Positions 1 through 11,412 of a DNA stretch of 64,000 nt are shown here, piece by piece (position 1 is the first letter of the stretch; each line of letters opens with the position of its first letter). The DNA comes from Trichodelitschia bisporula (lineage: Eukaryota > Ascomycota > Dothideomycetes > Phaeotrichales > Phaeotrichaceae). The stretch covers positions 372,001 through 436,000 of the forward strand of contig ML996705.1 of assembly GCA_010356995.1 (NCBI GenBank), written 5' to 3'. The notes under the pieces are model-generated. The model did no database searches, was not told where the DNA came from, and worked only from the letters and a program-made list of their open reading frames with translations. A program made the position numbers and the translations under genes.

Positions 1-773
1 AAGAGCTTACAAGACGCAAATGGCAATGTAAGGGACCGAGTTTACGAAGCCAACGATCCAGGAGTTCTTGTCGCAGAGCGCAGCTCCGCCGGGACCCTGG
101 CAGGCGGGTCCCGAGTCGGGGATGCCCAGGTCGATGGGGAAGCTGAGGTTGGCGCCATTGGAGCCTACGAGATATCAGTCGCGCTCAAGGCGTCTAGGGC
201 CGAGGCCGAGGTCATACCCGTTTGGTCCCAGCCTTGAATGGCCGCGGCGATAGAATTGAGGATAATGGTCAGGTACAAAGTGCGTGTACCCCTCCAGCGC
301 TTCGTGCGCTCCAGCAGCAGCTCGTTCTTCTCCTCGGTGTCAAGGCCGGGCACCGAGTCAAATTCGAAAGGATTCTGCGCGATGAGCGCGCCCTTGCGCA
401 ACAGAGGCAGGATATCGGTCAGCTCGAACTCCGCGGCAAAAGCCTCGACGTCGTCGAGCAGCTCCTCCTCGGTCAAGCTGACGAGGGGGTTGCGAATCCT
501 GCACGCGTGTCAGTTGTGGTTCCTCCAGCGCAAGGCAGAAATTGGACGTACTCGCCCTCGATATTCTCTGTCAGGTCTTGGATACTCTTTCGCCGCTTGG
601 TCTCATCGTTGAAGAGGGAGCCGCGGCGCTTTTCGCCTTGAGCGGTGGTGGGAACGCTGTGGTCGCAACAAAGACGATTAGCGCAGGCCAAATGGGGTAG
701 TGGACAGTGCGCGACACGAGCAACGCGCCTTCTGCACAGCTACGTACCCGTCTTTTACCTCTTCAGCCGACAT
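1..773 (-). CDS. MFS sugar-transporter-like protein, 5' part only (runs off left edge)
   Basis: Probable plasma-membrane proton-coupled sugar or polyol transporter of the major facilitator superfamily. Only the N-terminal ~190 residues lie in the window. Exons read on the minus strand are 773-748, 656-552, 498-218 and 164-1 (incomplete), joined by introns of 91, 53 and 53 nt with GTACGT or GTATGA donors; all phases agree. The start MSAEEVKDG follows directly on the reading frame. A long charged cytosolic N-terminus (LTENIEGE, EEELLDDVEAFAAE) leads into the first membrane span, then AAIQGWDQTG and SNGANLSFP, typical of a fungal branch of MFS sugar transporters, and a Cys-containing loop before the second span at the window edge. 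The substrate cannot be told without the rest of the protein. Family assignment is by recognition of the N-terminal pattern. Confidence 0.82.
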
Positions 774-3229
774 TTTGAGGTGTCGGGGGAGGAAATTCAA
801 CTCGCAGTACCACTTGCTCTTCCACAGGAATGAGGTGTGCAGGTCAAAACGGGGGAATTTGGAAAGAAGAGGAAGATGCGCTGCAAATCTCGTCGTACGG
901 GGGGTCCCAGGAGCTCAGTTATGACCTCGGAAGCATTACAGCCGTGTGCGAGGGGACGGAAGGTCCGGGGGCGGGGTGTGCAGGCTGTGGCTGCGTCTGG
1001 GGGGAGGTATTGATCTGGGGTCTCGAGAAAAGGCGACAAGGAACGGAACGATAGCTTGACCGGGGGAAGGATTTGAACGGAGTATTGGTGGATGGGCGGA
1101 GAGATTTACGAAGGTTTATGGCTTGCGGGCAAGGGCTTGTACATGCATGCTGGGGGCCTGTGGAGGGAGGGGTATCACTGTTTATCCACGCACCATTCAC
1201 CAAAGCGGTGCTGCGGTGGAATGTGCGTGGTTCAGCCTCTCCCGTTGAAGCCAACGATCAAAGCCATTGCGGAGAAGCATGCATTTGGCGCACTCAAGCG
1301 TCGATCGCGGTAGCTTGGCCCCCCGCCCCGAGGCTGAAAGCAAGTGGGTAAGCAAGTGGCAGCTGATGTTAGAACTACCCGGACACGGCGGCAACGACTC
1401 CATAGCAGGAATAGGTATGTACAGTCGAAGTGACGAAGGAGAAATTTGACGCTTCCTGAAATGTTGAGGCAAGTTGCAAGCATCCAGGCGGAGCGTCAGG
1501 CTGACTTCTAGTTCTGCGACTAACGGCGGCTCGCGCAGACACCGTCGTTGCCGGTCATCACGCGAATTCCGACTTGCTGGTCTTCCCCTCCTCCGCCATG
1601 CACGCCGGCTGTACTCCCTAAAGTACGAGGCCGGCGGCGCACGGTTGGTAGGGTGGCCGAGGGGCCTGTTACATTCCCGAGAATCCTTCGGTGCAGCGTC
1701 AAGTGGATGCGGACAGTGGTGGTACGGGCATGGGGAGGAACTGCATGGGTTCATCCGCTGTTGACAATTCAGCCTGACAAGTTGTGCAAGCAGTGAAGAC
1801 AGTCGATATACGAACAGGGCGTATGTACACCTCCGGTTGATGAAGATGGTTTCGCAGTGATTGATCACCGTTGGCGGGGAACACCCGCTGGCCCTCAAAG
1901 GCTCCATCTACCGAAGTCGAAATTGCCGTTTAGCTTCTAAGCCACTTATGAGCCACCGACGCAATTTGAAGGCGAAATGGAGCGAGCGTGACCGGCTGCA
2001 TGTTCGTTGGTGATGAGGCAAGCCCTTTTAGCTGCAGGACGTTGGCTTCGCACCACAAGACTTCTCTAAGCTTCTTTAGTGTGCTTGTCCCGCCTTTGTT
2101 GCAGCTTACCCTGCCATGCCCTCTCGGATGAGAGAACAAGAGTACATTCGCCAAACATTGCCAATGAAGACAAAACCATGACCCGTCGCCGACAAAAGCT
2201 ACGAACGCAAAGGGTCCATGTACGAAGTTGACGTTGGATTGTGGCTCTCTTCCAGAAGCATGTCATAGTTAGAGACAGATGTGATCTGCCATCTCGCGTG
2301 CGATCGTCGTACTTTGATCCTCCTTCGGAGTAGTTCCGACCCTACCGCTAACGTTAACACGCGTTCCTATGACCTTGTTGCTGCAGACGTTCGTACCCTT
2401 ACTACCGCCGGCGGCATTTATCACCACGCCAGCCGCACACTAGATCTAGCACTCTGCTCAGATACGCCACTCGCGGCTATAGTGGAGCTCTATGTGATTG
2501 CATGTTCAGGCTTCAATCCCACGCGATGGATCATGGTAGTGACGCGAGGCGACCGGTGTCGCCGTAGTGTGGGTCCCAGAGGGCGACGGAACATGGCACA
2601 AACTTCCGCGCGGTAGCCGACAACGCATCCTATCGTCAGTTAGGGCGTGATGCTGACAACCAGCCTGACGCTCCGCACGTCTTCGTTTCCCCGCATCCTT
2701 CCCACATGGAATAATGCCCGCCACAGTAAGCCCGATGTCTATGTCATGAGATCTGAGCGGAACCAGGATGTATATACCGTAGATACCAGCGAGAGGCGAA
2801 CCCGGAATCGTGAAGGTACACTAAGTTAGCAAAATTTGTTCGGCAACCGGACATGTAAGCTGGCATCCCTTGCCATATGAGGCGCGCACTGCAGCGAAAT
2901 GTGGACGCAAGCGCGCTGGAATGCGTGACATCGGAGGGAGTTTCGGTAGTATTTCTTGGAGACTGAAGCGCCTAGAGCTAGTCGCGTGCCACGGCTGCTT
3001 GATGTCGCTTGAGGGAATTTGGCAAAGTGAAGCTTTGCATCGGTCTTCTGAGTAGTATAGAGTACTGTGTAATGACGGAATAACGTTGGTGAATTGCGAA
3101 GGAAGACTGGGGAACATTGACTCCTCACACCTCTCCTCCGCCCACAGCATGACATCATATCTATCGTTGGAAAGGAGCATGTTACATACACGTAGTTCTT
3201 GGGGGAGGAACATGTCAGTCTGGAAGGCG

Positions 3230-3393
3230 CACACGATGTAAGGTGCGCATGATGGGAGAAAGAACACAGACCAACCCATATATTTCAGTTTGACTTCGCT
3301 TCTCTCTCCCTTTCCTCTCTTCGTCCTTTTTTCACCATCTTTCGCTTCATATCGCAGCCATTGCCCGTGTTAGGCTCATGCTTCCATTGTGCT
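3230..3393 (+). repeat. Possible diverged third copy of the dispersed intergenic repeat
   Basis: Shares the core GTGCGCATGAT with the copy at 8623-8846, followed in the same order by an AG-rich patch, a CT-rich tract and a terminal block that matches the other copies loosely (GTGTTAGGCTC...TTCCATT here, GTGTTAGAGCTTTGCTCCCATT at 55880). The similarity is weaker than between the other two copies, so this is a tentative call. No coding capacity is visible. Confidence 0.35.
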
Positions 3394-5051
3394 ATCCCGA
3401 GAGGCAGCGCTTGAGGCTCGGGGACACGGAGCGACTTCCTCCCTCCTCCAGCGAATTGGGAGCGACATCATCCTCACCATGCCCAGACGTTGCATTCCTA
3501 CTCGAATTCGCAGAGTCAGCATATGCGAATCTACCGGCCCTGCTGCAGGGTGCATGGCAAGTGCATGCACGCCGTCGCTTCCTCCAAACGCGGCGAAGCC
3601 CGCAAGCCAGGTCATGGGCTCACCCCGCACTCGCAAGGAATCCAATCCTTCGCGGGAAGAAGCTCTGCCTGCTCTCGTGAACTTCCCCGCCATCCTGACA
3701 TAAGACTCGCAGCTCCAGAATCCGCTAACCAGCACGTGTGCGGGCGGAAAATTGCAGGCGGTTCGACGCTTCGCGACCGACTCTGGAGGCCGTGATGTCG
3801 GATGTGCCGAAGGGAGTCGTCCGTCTCGAGTACCTGTTCCTCCGCACTTGGCAGCCTCCCCACCCCGCGTTTCAACGCCGCCGCTTCTCGAAGCCCGTGA
3901 AGCAGCCAAGGCGAGACTACCCAGGCGATGCGCGCGGTGAAACGCGACCGAAGCAACTCGCTGGAAAGACATTTTTGGCCCTGCGCTTTTGGCCAGTGAG
4001 GCCGGAGTGCGTGGCTCGGCCTTAGAATGCGGCCGTTTGCGGACCGGAACACGATGCGGGTGCGAGCGTGGGAATGGCGCTGAGTTTGTGGGCGCCCGAT
4101 GGATTCCGCCTTGAAGATCTATGGGGAGGGAGTTCTCGGAGTTCCGTTACGAGGCGGATTTGTTCACTGCGTTGTTTGCTGGGGATGTACTTGTTGATGG
4201 TGCCCAAGGCGGAAACCTGCGTTTCGCAGGCTGGCTCCACTGACAATGCACCGCAGGCTTCTAGAACTGCTCCGTAGACCAGCAACCCACAGAGTTGCAT
4301 CGCCGCTGGCAATCAGTCCAGGGCATCGTATCTGGAAGCTTGTGCACCGTCGCCATCTCACACGACTGGATATCTCCCTCCGGACCTTTCCCCCTTACCC
4401 CTCTTGCCCCTCCGGAAGAGCTGAGCAGATGCGACGATCTGGGGCTTCATCGACCCGGCCAAGCCAAGCCACAGCTTCAGATCTCGACCGCGCCACGCTC
4501 GGGCTGGACGAGTCACGGATTCCCAATCGTAGCTCCAGTCTCAAGAGCAAGCCGTCGCCTTGTCTCTGCTTCTGTCCTTCTTGGGCCAGCTGACACGCTT
4601 TGGCTCGACCCTTTCATATTGTTTGCTGCTAAGTTTATCGTCGAGCGACTCGCGATTCGCGGAGCCTTCTAGGCAATTGCCGCTTTGGATGTGGGCATCC
4701 CGATGGCGAGATAAGTCTATCGAGATAGGGCGACAATAGTGCGCCGCTATGGCGATCTATCACCGGCGATGAACTATCACCTCAATATCCCCCACTTCAG
4801 CCTCATCTAAGCGCTTCGAGAACATGTTTGGCTGACGATGCTGTTTTTCGTCAGTGACCTCGAGCCTCAGCTGTCAAAACTCACGCTTGCGTCTGGTTTC
4901 GATTCAACCTCAGCCATGGGGGAAATACGGAGTGCCTGGAACTGGCTCCTCCAAGCCCGTGCTCAACTCCGTATGTACGAAGTATTGGATTCTCACACAC
5001 GCACCTCCGCACGAGAGTTCGACGCCTCACGCGGGTACGAGTGGCAATGGG

Positions 5052-5057
5052 TATAAG
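5052..5057 (+). promoter_or_regulatory. TATA-like box upstream of the peroxidase gene
   Basis: TATAAG in the context GGGTATAAGAGC, about 180 bases before the peroxidase start and followed by a pyrimidine-rich leader. Position and context fit a core promoter element; not tested. Confidence 0.35.
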
Positions 5058-5233
5058 AGCGCGAAGTCGGTCGCAATGGCTTCAATCTTCATCCAACTAC
5101 AAGGCCTGGTGCCCATTCATTCTCATTCTCAATCTCAGTCATTCTTTCGCATTTCCGCTTCATATCTATCATTATCAACCAAACCGTCGCTTCAAATCAT
5201 TCACAGCTTGACAGCCGACCTTGAAACTTCACC

Positions 5234-6537
5234 ATGAAGACCACAACCCTCCTCTTCGCCGCCCTCTTCAGCGGCCCTACCTTCGCTGCACCCGGCTCCG
5301 AATGGAAGGAACGCCTTGCAACCGAAGTCGAGCGCCGCGCCGCCCGCCCGGCAAACGGGCCGGACGACTCCAGCGAGCTGCTCGGCGACCTGGTCACCCC
5401 GGGCCCAACCACACCCATCGGCAAAACAATCGCCGATATCCTCGTCGGCAAAGCCGACGGGCAGTCCAGCGAATCGTATCCGCTCGGCGGACTGATGCTG
5501 CCGCCCCTCGGCTCAGCGCCCTGCAAGGCCGACACATGCTGTGTGTGGCATTATATTGCCAACGACATGGCGGTCAGGTTTCGCGGTATCTCCGGGCGGT
5601 GTAATAAGTATGCGCGCGGGGCTGTGCGGCTGGGTTTCCATGATGCCGGGGCGTGGAAGAAGGGCCTGGATTTTGGCGGCGCGGATGGGAGCATCCTCCT
5701 CAGTGATGAGCTGAGCCGGTCCGATAATAATGGCCTGCAGGAGATTGCGCAGGTTACGCAGCAGTGGTATGTGTTTCTGTCCTTTGATATTGGGGAGGGA
5801 AGCTGATGTGGTGAAGGTATGCCAAGTACAAGCAGTACGGCGTCTCCATGGCCGACATCATCCAAATGGGCTCCACCGTCGCAACCGTCGTGTGCCCGCT
5901 CGGCCCGCGCGTGCGCTCCTTTGTCGGGCGCAAGGATAGCTCCAAGCCCGCGCAAACCGGCCTGCTCCCCGACGTTAACGCCCCCGCCGACAGCCTCATC
6001 GCGCTCTTCGAAGACAAAACCATCAAGCCGCACGGGCTCGCAGCGCTCGTCGGTGCGCATACGACCTCACAGCAACGCTTCGTGGATCCCAAGCGCGCGC
6101 TCGATCCGCAGGACAGCACGCCGGGCGTGTGGGACGTACTCTTCTACGGGCAGACGCTGAACGCGAATGCCCCGAAGCGCGTGTTCAAGTTTGCCTCGGA
6201 CGTGAAGCTTTCGACGCATCCGCGGATTGCGAGCGAGTGGAAGGAGTTTGCTGGTCAGGGGGGCCAGGATCATTGGAATGACGATTATGCTAAGGAGTAT
6301 GTCCGGCTGAGCTTGTTGGGGGTTAATAACATCAACAACCTTACGGAGTGCACGAAGGCGCTGCCGGGTCGCCTGCCGAGCTTCTCGCCGCCGGATAAGG
6401 CGATCGTCGACATGTGGGCTAATGGACAGTTCCCGCAGCTGGGGCCGCTGTTGGCGGATGCGCAGACTGTGACCCAGGATGTGCTGAATGCGATGGGGAT
6501 TAAGCCGCGCCTGATGCGGTTCTTGAACAGGAACTAG
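5234..6537 (+). CDS. Secreted class II-type haem peroxidase
   Basis: Extracellular haem peroxidase (PF00141 fold) that would oxidise phenolic or other small substrates with hydrogen peroxide. Two exons, 5234-5766 and 5817-6537, separated by a 50-nt intron (GTATGTG...GAAG), give 417 residues. A signal peptide (MKTTTLLFAALFSGPTFA) is followed by an unusually long stretch of ~75 residues before the first domain Cys (97). Catalytic features are visible: distal Arg132 and His136 in RLGFHDAG, calcium-site pattern GGADGS (148-153), Asn-rich NNGL, and proximal His259 in LVGAHTTS. I see no clear manganese site or exposed catalytic Trp, so this looks like a generic ascomycete peroxidase rather than a proven ligninolytic enzyme. 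The start is the first ATG after a CT-rich leader (context TTCACCATG). Next to a PL7 lyase on the same strand. Confidence 0.88.
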
Positions 6538-7569
6538 GAGGTGTAGATACTTGTTTGGCTCAGGCCTGGAGTTTTTTCTACATCGTTTTGGTTGGGGGTG
6601 GAAAATCTTGCAGTTGTTGCTCGGGGTGGCATAACGGGGATGGCATATCTGATTTGTTAGCACGACGGAGTAATGAAGCTACTGTACAGTTGATTTGGAA
6701 CCTCGTTGCACTCTCGCTCGATCTCGTGGGTGTCTCAGCCTAGTCCTCAGCCTTGGCATGAGGCTGGCTGCCGAACACTGGAGTTTCCCTCTCCAATTCA
6801 ATCCCGCTGAACACACACTTGAGGTCATGATGTTCGCATCTCGAAGTCGCATGGACCCGACACATGCGCTGACTGGGTAATCTGCCCCTGGCCTCATCGG
6901 CTTCGATCGTCCCTGACGCCTGCCCTGTTCGGGCATAGCTGCGGCCGCAGCCGCCGCCACATCAAATCTTAAATCTGCCAGGGGAAACATGCATCGCGAG
7001 TCTCCAACGACATGAGTTCGCGACTGAGTTATCTTATGGTGTTGTCCCTCGTACCTAGCGATGCTTAGAATATAATATGTAGCCCGAGATGCCTCCATTT
7101 CACCGTTCAAAACGCTCCTCCCACCATCAGCTCTGCTAACCGAACCGCAGAATCAACCCGCAAACCGGCCCCCAAATACATCAACCACCGTCTCGGGCCT
7201 GAATTACCGTATAATCACACCGCGCACTAGCGCTTACTCCTCTGCTCTAACCCGCCGCCCAGGGCCACGACGTTGCATGTGGACGTGACGTCCAGCGCTT
7301 TCGCGGAGCCGCGTCCGTGCCTCCGCACTCCGAGCCCGCGAATAGCATCGCCGGAACAGGAGCGTGTGTCAAAATTAGCCTGACGGGCGCGGATCTCCGC
7401 TGACGTGCATAAAAAAAAATTGTGGAGTTGTTTCTATCAGCATCTTGCGTATAACCAACGACTTCTCGCCCAGCCTCGCTCCATTGTCATCACCCCGCTG
7501 TCCAACTCCAGTCCCTCGTTCAGCAAACCAGTCACTCATTCAGCTCCAGCCAGCCAGTCCTTATAAAAA
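6538..7569. other. Intergenic: peroxidase 3' end and PL7 promoter
   Basis: No gene seen. An A-run CATAAAAAAAAATT near 7408 and a CT-rich leader (7445-7565) sit upstream of the PL7 start and probably belong to its promoter. The minus-strand open frame at 6679-7110 has no recognisable features. Confidence 0.6.
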
Positions 7570-8328
7570 ATGGCTCTCAAACTCCTCGCCCTCCTCCCTC
7601 TCCTCAGCGCCGTCAGCTCCTTCCCCCTCCTCGCCCCCCGCGCCAACCCCTCCTGCGCTCCCGGCGGAAACATCAACCTCTCGCCCTGGACCCTCCAACT
7701 CCCAATCGGCTCCCCGGGCTCACCTCAACAAATCCCCGGCTCCCAACTCGCGGGCTGCTCCGGGTACCAAGACCCGGGGCATAAATACTTCTACACGAAC
7801 CCCAGCAGCGGCGCGCTCGTCACCAAAGTCCCGGGCTCGCCCGCCAGCTCCGGCTGCGTCACCACGCCAAACAGCCAGCACTGCCGGACGGAGCTGCGCG
7901 AGGCGCGGAGCTGGGATCCCAAGGCTGGAACCAACAAGCTTACCGCGACGCTGACGGTGGTCAAGGCGGATAATAGCGGGCATGGGACTGTGGTGGGGCA
8001 GATTCATATCGACGATTCGGTGAGCAGCAAGCCGGTTTGCGAGTTGTTTGTGAACTCCGCGGGCGTGGTGGCGATGGGGGTGGAGCAGACGCGGGCGGGG
8101 GGGAACATGATTGTCACTACGGTGGGGAGTGTCGATCTCGGCGGGTCTTGGAGCTATGCGATTAGCTATGCGAATGGCGTGTTGACCGTCAGCGTTAATG
8201 GAGGGGCGACGAAGACGTTGAGTACGTATAGCCTTGATAGCCCGAAGAGCTATTTCAAGGCGGGGAATTATAATCAGGGGAGCTCGGCGAGTGAGGTGCA
8301 TTTTACGAGCATCAATATCTCGCACTAA
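7570..8328 (+). CDS. Secreted polysaccharide lyase family 7 (alginate lyase-like)
   Basis: Beta-jelly-roll lyase that cleaves uronic-acid polysaccharides by beta-elimination. Intronless, 252 residues, a usual length for single-domain PL7. Signal peptide (MALKLLALLPLLSAVSS) precedes the domain. All three PL7 signature blocks are present in order: RTEL (106-109), QIH (144-146) and YFKAGNYNQ (228-236), containing the catalytic Arg, Gln, His and Tyr. In characterised PL7 enzymes an Ile in the QIH block is associated with polyguluronate-containing substrates, but for a land fungus the natural substrate could be bacterial alginate or another polyuronate. Start chosen at the ATG that opens the signal peptide. 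Lies downstream of the secreted peroxidase. The 3' half uses more G-ending codons than the strongly C-rich 5' half. Confidence 0.9.
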   Translation: MALKLLALLPLLSAVSSFPLLAPRANPSCAPGGNINLSPWTLQLPIGSPGSPQQIPGSQLAGCSGYQDPGHKYFYTNPSSGALVTKVPGSPASSGCVTTPNSQHCRTELREARSWDPKAGTNKLTATLTVVKADNSGHGTVVGQIHIDDSVSSKPVCELFVNSAGVVAMGVEQTRAGGNMIVTTVGSVDLGGSWSYAISYANGVLTVSVNGGATKTLSTYSLDSPKSYFKAGNYNQGSSASEVHFTSINISH

Positions 8329-8622
8329 GGGAGGGGAAATAGGAAGGGATAGGAGGAGGAACTTGTTTTCAGCTTTGTCAACGGTCTCGAGCTTCTTTAG
8401 CTGTCAATGGTACATGCCGCTCGACACTTTTTCTCTTCGGTGGACGGGTCATAACGGACGGGGCACGCCATCTACGACTTGTAACCGCAGTGACCTACAC
8501 GTACCTTTATCAGTAATTTAGCACCGTTTTGGTCAGGCCGGGACGATGTGATTTTTGCGGGTGGACTGGATTCCGGATCGGAATGGCGGGTAATGGCTCC
8601 GAGCATGAACGGGTAACCGAAT
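8329..8622. other. PL7 3' flank
   Basis: Short non-coding flank between the PL7 stop and the dispersed repeat. Nothing recognisable. Confidence 0.55.
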
Positions 8623-8846
8623 TGATGTAGACATGGAAGGAGAATTGCTATGCCAAGAAGGAGCATTCTTACCGAAGGGCGGGCCATGATGTCATGTAAT
8701 GTGCGCATGATAGAGGAAGGAGCAAAGGAGGATACTTGGTATCAGGTACTTAGTCTCGAGGGCCTCTGACTCTCTTCTCCTCGTCTTTCCTTCAATCTTC
8801 AGTTTTCACTGTTGCCTTCGTACGTGAGAAGCTTTGCTCCCATTAC
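8623..8846 (+). repeat. Dispersed intergenic repeat, copy 1 (~224 bp)
   Basis: Clearly related to 55580-55901. Shared blocks in the same order include GACATGGAAGGAG, GCAAAGGAGGATACTTGG, CTTCAATCTTCAG, and the terminal GCTTTGCTCCCATTAC, after which the two flanks differ completely. The spacing matches once an insertion in copy 2 is removed (224 versus 225 bp). No terminal inverted repeats, poly-A tail or coding capacity is visible, so the class (SINE, MITE, LTR fragment or other) is open. Confidence 0.7.
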
Positions 8847-8924
8847 GAATAGGCTGGACATCGATGATATCATTGCTAACTGCCTTCAGCTCGGGTAACG
8901 CATATGTACGCCGTGCTCTTCCCG

Positions 8925-9886
8925 TTATCTCCCCGCACACTTCGGCCCGGCGGTTCCTACGTTTATTAGCCGAATCCCCCTCGGGCCGCTATACTCACCG
9001 ATATACTTCGCCGGCTCAAAAATCGCCGCCGGGAAGTAGCAATTCTCCCAAAAGCTCTTAATCCACGTCGAATTCCCCCCCGCGGAATCCCCACTCGTCG
9101 TACACGCCAAATCCACCAACGTCTCCGGCCCCAGATTCCTACTCGCACAATTCAGACTCGCACACTGATAGCAATCCAGCCTCTTATACTGCGGCAACAG
9201 CGTCCCAACCCAATGCTTCGGGGTCTCACATCTCCCCAACACCGTCTGCCAATCCGTACTCTCCTGCACATTCATCTCCGGCACCCAGCACCCGCCGCTC
9301 GTCCTTAGCCAAACTTCACTACCCTGAACGCGCCCTTGTGCGCCTGGCAACGAGGCCGTGGACCAGCATGTCACTGTCTGCTTGCTCGCCGTGGTCCACA
9401 CTGTTTGCCGGCCTGGGGATGAGGCGAGTGTGTCTGGAAAGGCGCGGCAGGTTACGGTCTCCGCGGTGGTTGTGATGGGAGCGGAGGCGCGTTGCCCGCC
9501 TTTTGGGGGCGTGGTGGGCGCGGGCCGGGCGGGGGCGGGAGCGAGAGCGGCTGCGCCGTTGGCGGCGGGGATGGGGACGAGGAGGCTACCGACGCCGGAG
9601 ACGAAGTTGCCTAATCCGGCGACGATGGAGCCGAGGGCGTTGCCTGGCGCTTAGCGGTGGAGATGTGAGCGAGGATGAGGCTTACTTAGTTGGGGAGAGC
9701 GGGGGAGGAGGAGGTGAGGTTGAGGGAGGTCGAGTGGTTGGGAGAGGGCGTGGGGCGCGGAGGGTGCTAGCGGTGTTAGCTGCGGTTGATATACCACCCG
9801 ACGTGCTTCTGAGCAACTGCGGGCCACGGAAACGTACCCGCGACGCCAGCGCCGCCGAGCGCGAGGAGAAGGCACTGAGCGCGCAT
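8925..9886 (-). CDS. Secreted Cys-containing protein with SH3-like domain
   Basis: Function unknown; predicted extracellular. Three exons on the minus strand, 9886-9838, 9766-9686 and 9643-8925, give 282 residues. Intron 1 (71 nt, GTACGT...GCTAACACCGCTAG) and intron 2 (41 nt, GTAAGC...CTAAGCGCCAG) carry good branch motifs, and only this combination keeps frame across all three exons. N-terminal signal peptide MRAQCLLLALGGAGVA, a Pro/Ala-rich linker (PAPARPAPTTPPK), then a Cys-bearing part whose pattern VTCW...GSEVWLRTSGGCWVPE resembles bacterial-type SH3 domains seen in fungal secreted proteins, followed by a C-terminal region with paired Cys (LDCYQCASLNC). The SH3-like assignment is by pattern and is moderate. 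No enzyme motifs seen. Confidence 0.68.
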
Positions 9887-11412
9887 CGTGAGACGTCCCA
9901 AGCGGGCCGTAGCTGTGTCGAAAAACGAGTGTAGTGAGTGAAAGCGCTCAGGCTCGCGCAAAGCGTATTGCTAAAAGACCGGCAGGTAGACAGGACGATC
10001 GGAACCCCCAGGCCAGACCGCACGCGCGGGACCACCGTCTATTAACTATTAACCCCCGCAGCTATGCCATGGCGCCTGACCTTGAGACCGGGAAATCCGC
10101 CCTGCCGTCCCATCGATCCGCGCGAAGGCCGGGGAAAGCCCGTTGTAGTATCGTCGCCCGCACACTCTTCATCACCGATCGCTGCCCCGTTCACCCCCTC
10201 CCCGGCAAGAGGACCAACCACGCGCCCCCCATCCGTGCCCCCGATACTCTATCCGCGACAGCGGGAGATCGGCGGTGTGCAGCCGGCGAGTTTCTCCTTG
10301 TTCCATGCGGGCCTTTTCCTCAGGCCAGCTTCTCGAAGGTGCCGCAAGCGAGATGGCAGGGCGGGTGGACGTCACTGGCGCGGAAGAGAGGGCGGCTCTG
10401 TCTGTAGTCTGCGGAGATAGCCCGGGGCCCGGAGATCTGGCGAGTCGGTTGACGATGATGTACCTCGGGCGGGAGAATCGTACGTATCGTGTCTTCCCGG
10501 TTGATTTAATCCTCCCCACAGCGCATCTCGTACTCTGATCCCCGGCTCGCATCGCTGACGACGACGCGCTGACCGAACTAGTGGTGGTGCTCTGATCCCC
10601 CCTCGCAGTCTCGTAAAATCCCAACCCCGAATAAGGCGCGAATCCGGTTCGTCTACTGTGGGGGAAAAGGCAGATTGATGAGGCTGCGCCCTCTGTTTGG
10701 GAGATTATCCGTGCGCTGAGTTGGCATTGGCGGGTAATTTGGCGGTGATCTGAGCGGAATATGGGTGAGGTCATTGAGGCGGCAGGTGAGTGGTATGTAC
10801 TCTAGGAGCTTTGCGAGTGTAGTGCACCTTAACACTCTTGAGTATTAACTATGCCTCGTCCGGGAAGGAGGATTGACTGAGCCCCAGGCTGTCCACCAGC
10901 ATCCACGGGAGTGAGGAATCTAGAAGCAAGTTGAGTATACAAGCTCGCATATACAGAGTGCACATAAACCTCCACTAACACTCCCAACGCCGCTCACGAG
11001 GCTCAACCTTCGTACCCCACCTCCCTTGCCCTATCCAAGCCTTCCTTTCGCACCGTAACAAGCAGGTCAAACCCGCGATTAAGCTTCGAAGTGTGGGGGT
11101 AATCTATCGGAGAAATAGTCGGCGAGTCGGGCGATTAAGTCGGGGCTGGCAAGGCGAAGGGCGGGTAAGGGCTTAAGCGAGGATCGGTACGGGCAGCCGC
11201 ATCGGGCAGATACATCGGCGCTTCGATAGCTACTACGCATGTGACGCCCCCCCAGATAGGAAAAAGTGTGGAACACGTTGACCTCCCAAATCTATGACGT
11301 TGCTTTTCGCATACAGCCGTCCATTACCACCCCGCCGGGGCCTGCCAACCCCATGACGCACAAGGCACGAAACCAAGCCTCTAGCATCTCTCCCCATTAC
11401 CCCAACATACCC
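9887..11412. other. Intergenic (1.5 kb)
   Basis: Holds the promoter of the SH3-like gene and the 3' flank of the SprT-like gene. Open frames on both strands (10064-10420, 10172-10774) overlap each other and lack family features; I call no gene. Confidence 0.55.

Larger units (their letters stand above)
774..5233. other. Gene-poor intergenic stretch (4.5 kb)
   Basis: No gene that I can defend. Several open frames of 100-236 codons exist (for example minus 1197-1907 and minus 3376-3972), but they lack family motifs, are rich in Arg/Ser/Pro as expected of GC-rich antisense frames, and show no convincing splice structure. The left end holds the promoter of the MFS gene. About 3230-3393 resembles the repeat found at 8623 and 55580. 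The last 150 bases are the CT-rich leader of the peroxidase gene. Confidence 0.6.

Noticed and set aside
1197-1907. 236-codon minus-strand open frame
   Set aside because: No motif, no good start context, Arg/Ser/Pro-heavy composition expected of a random GC-rich frame, and overlapped by other frames.
3376-3972. 198-codon minus-strand open frame
   Set aside because: Composition dominated by Arg, Ser, Ala and Gly with no domain; plus-strand frames of similar length overlap it.
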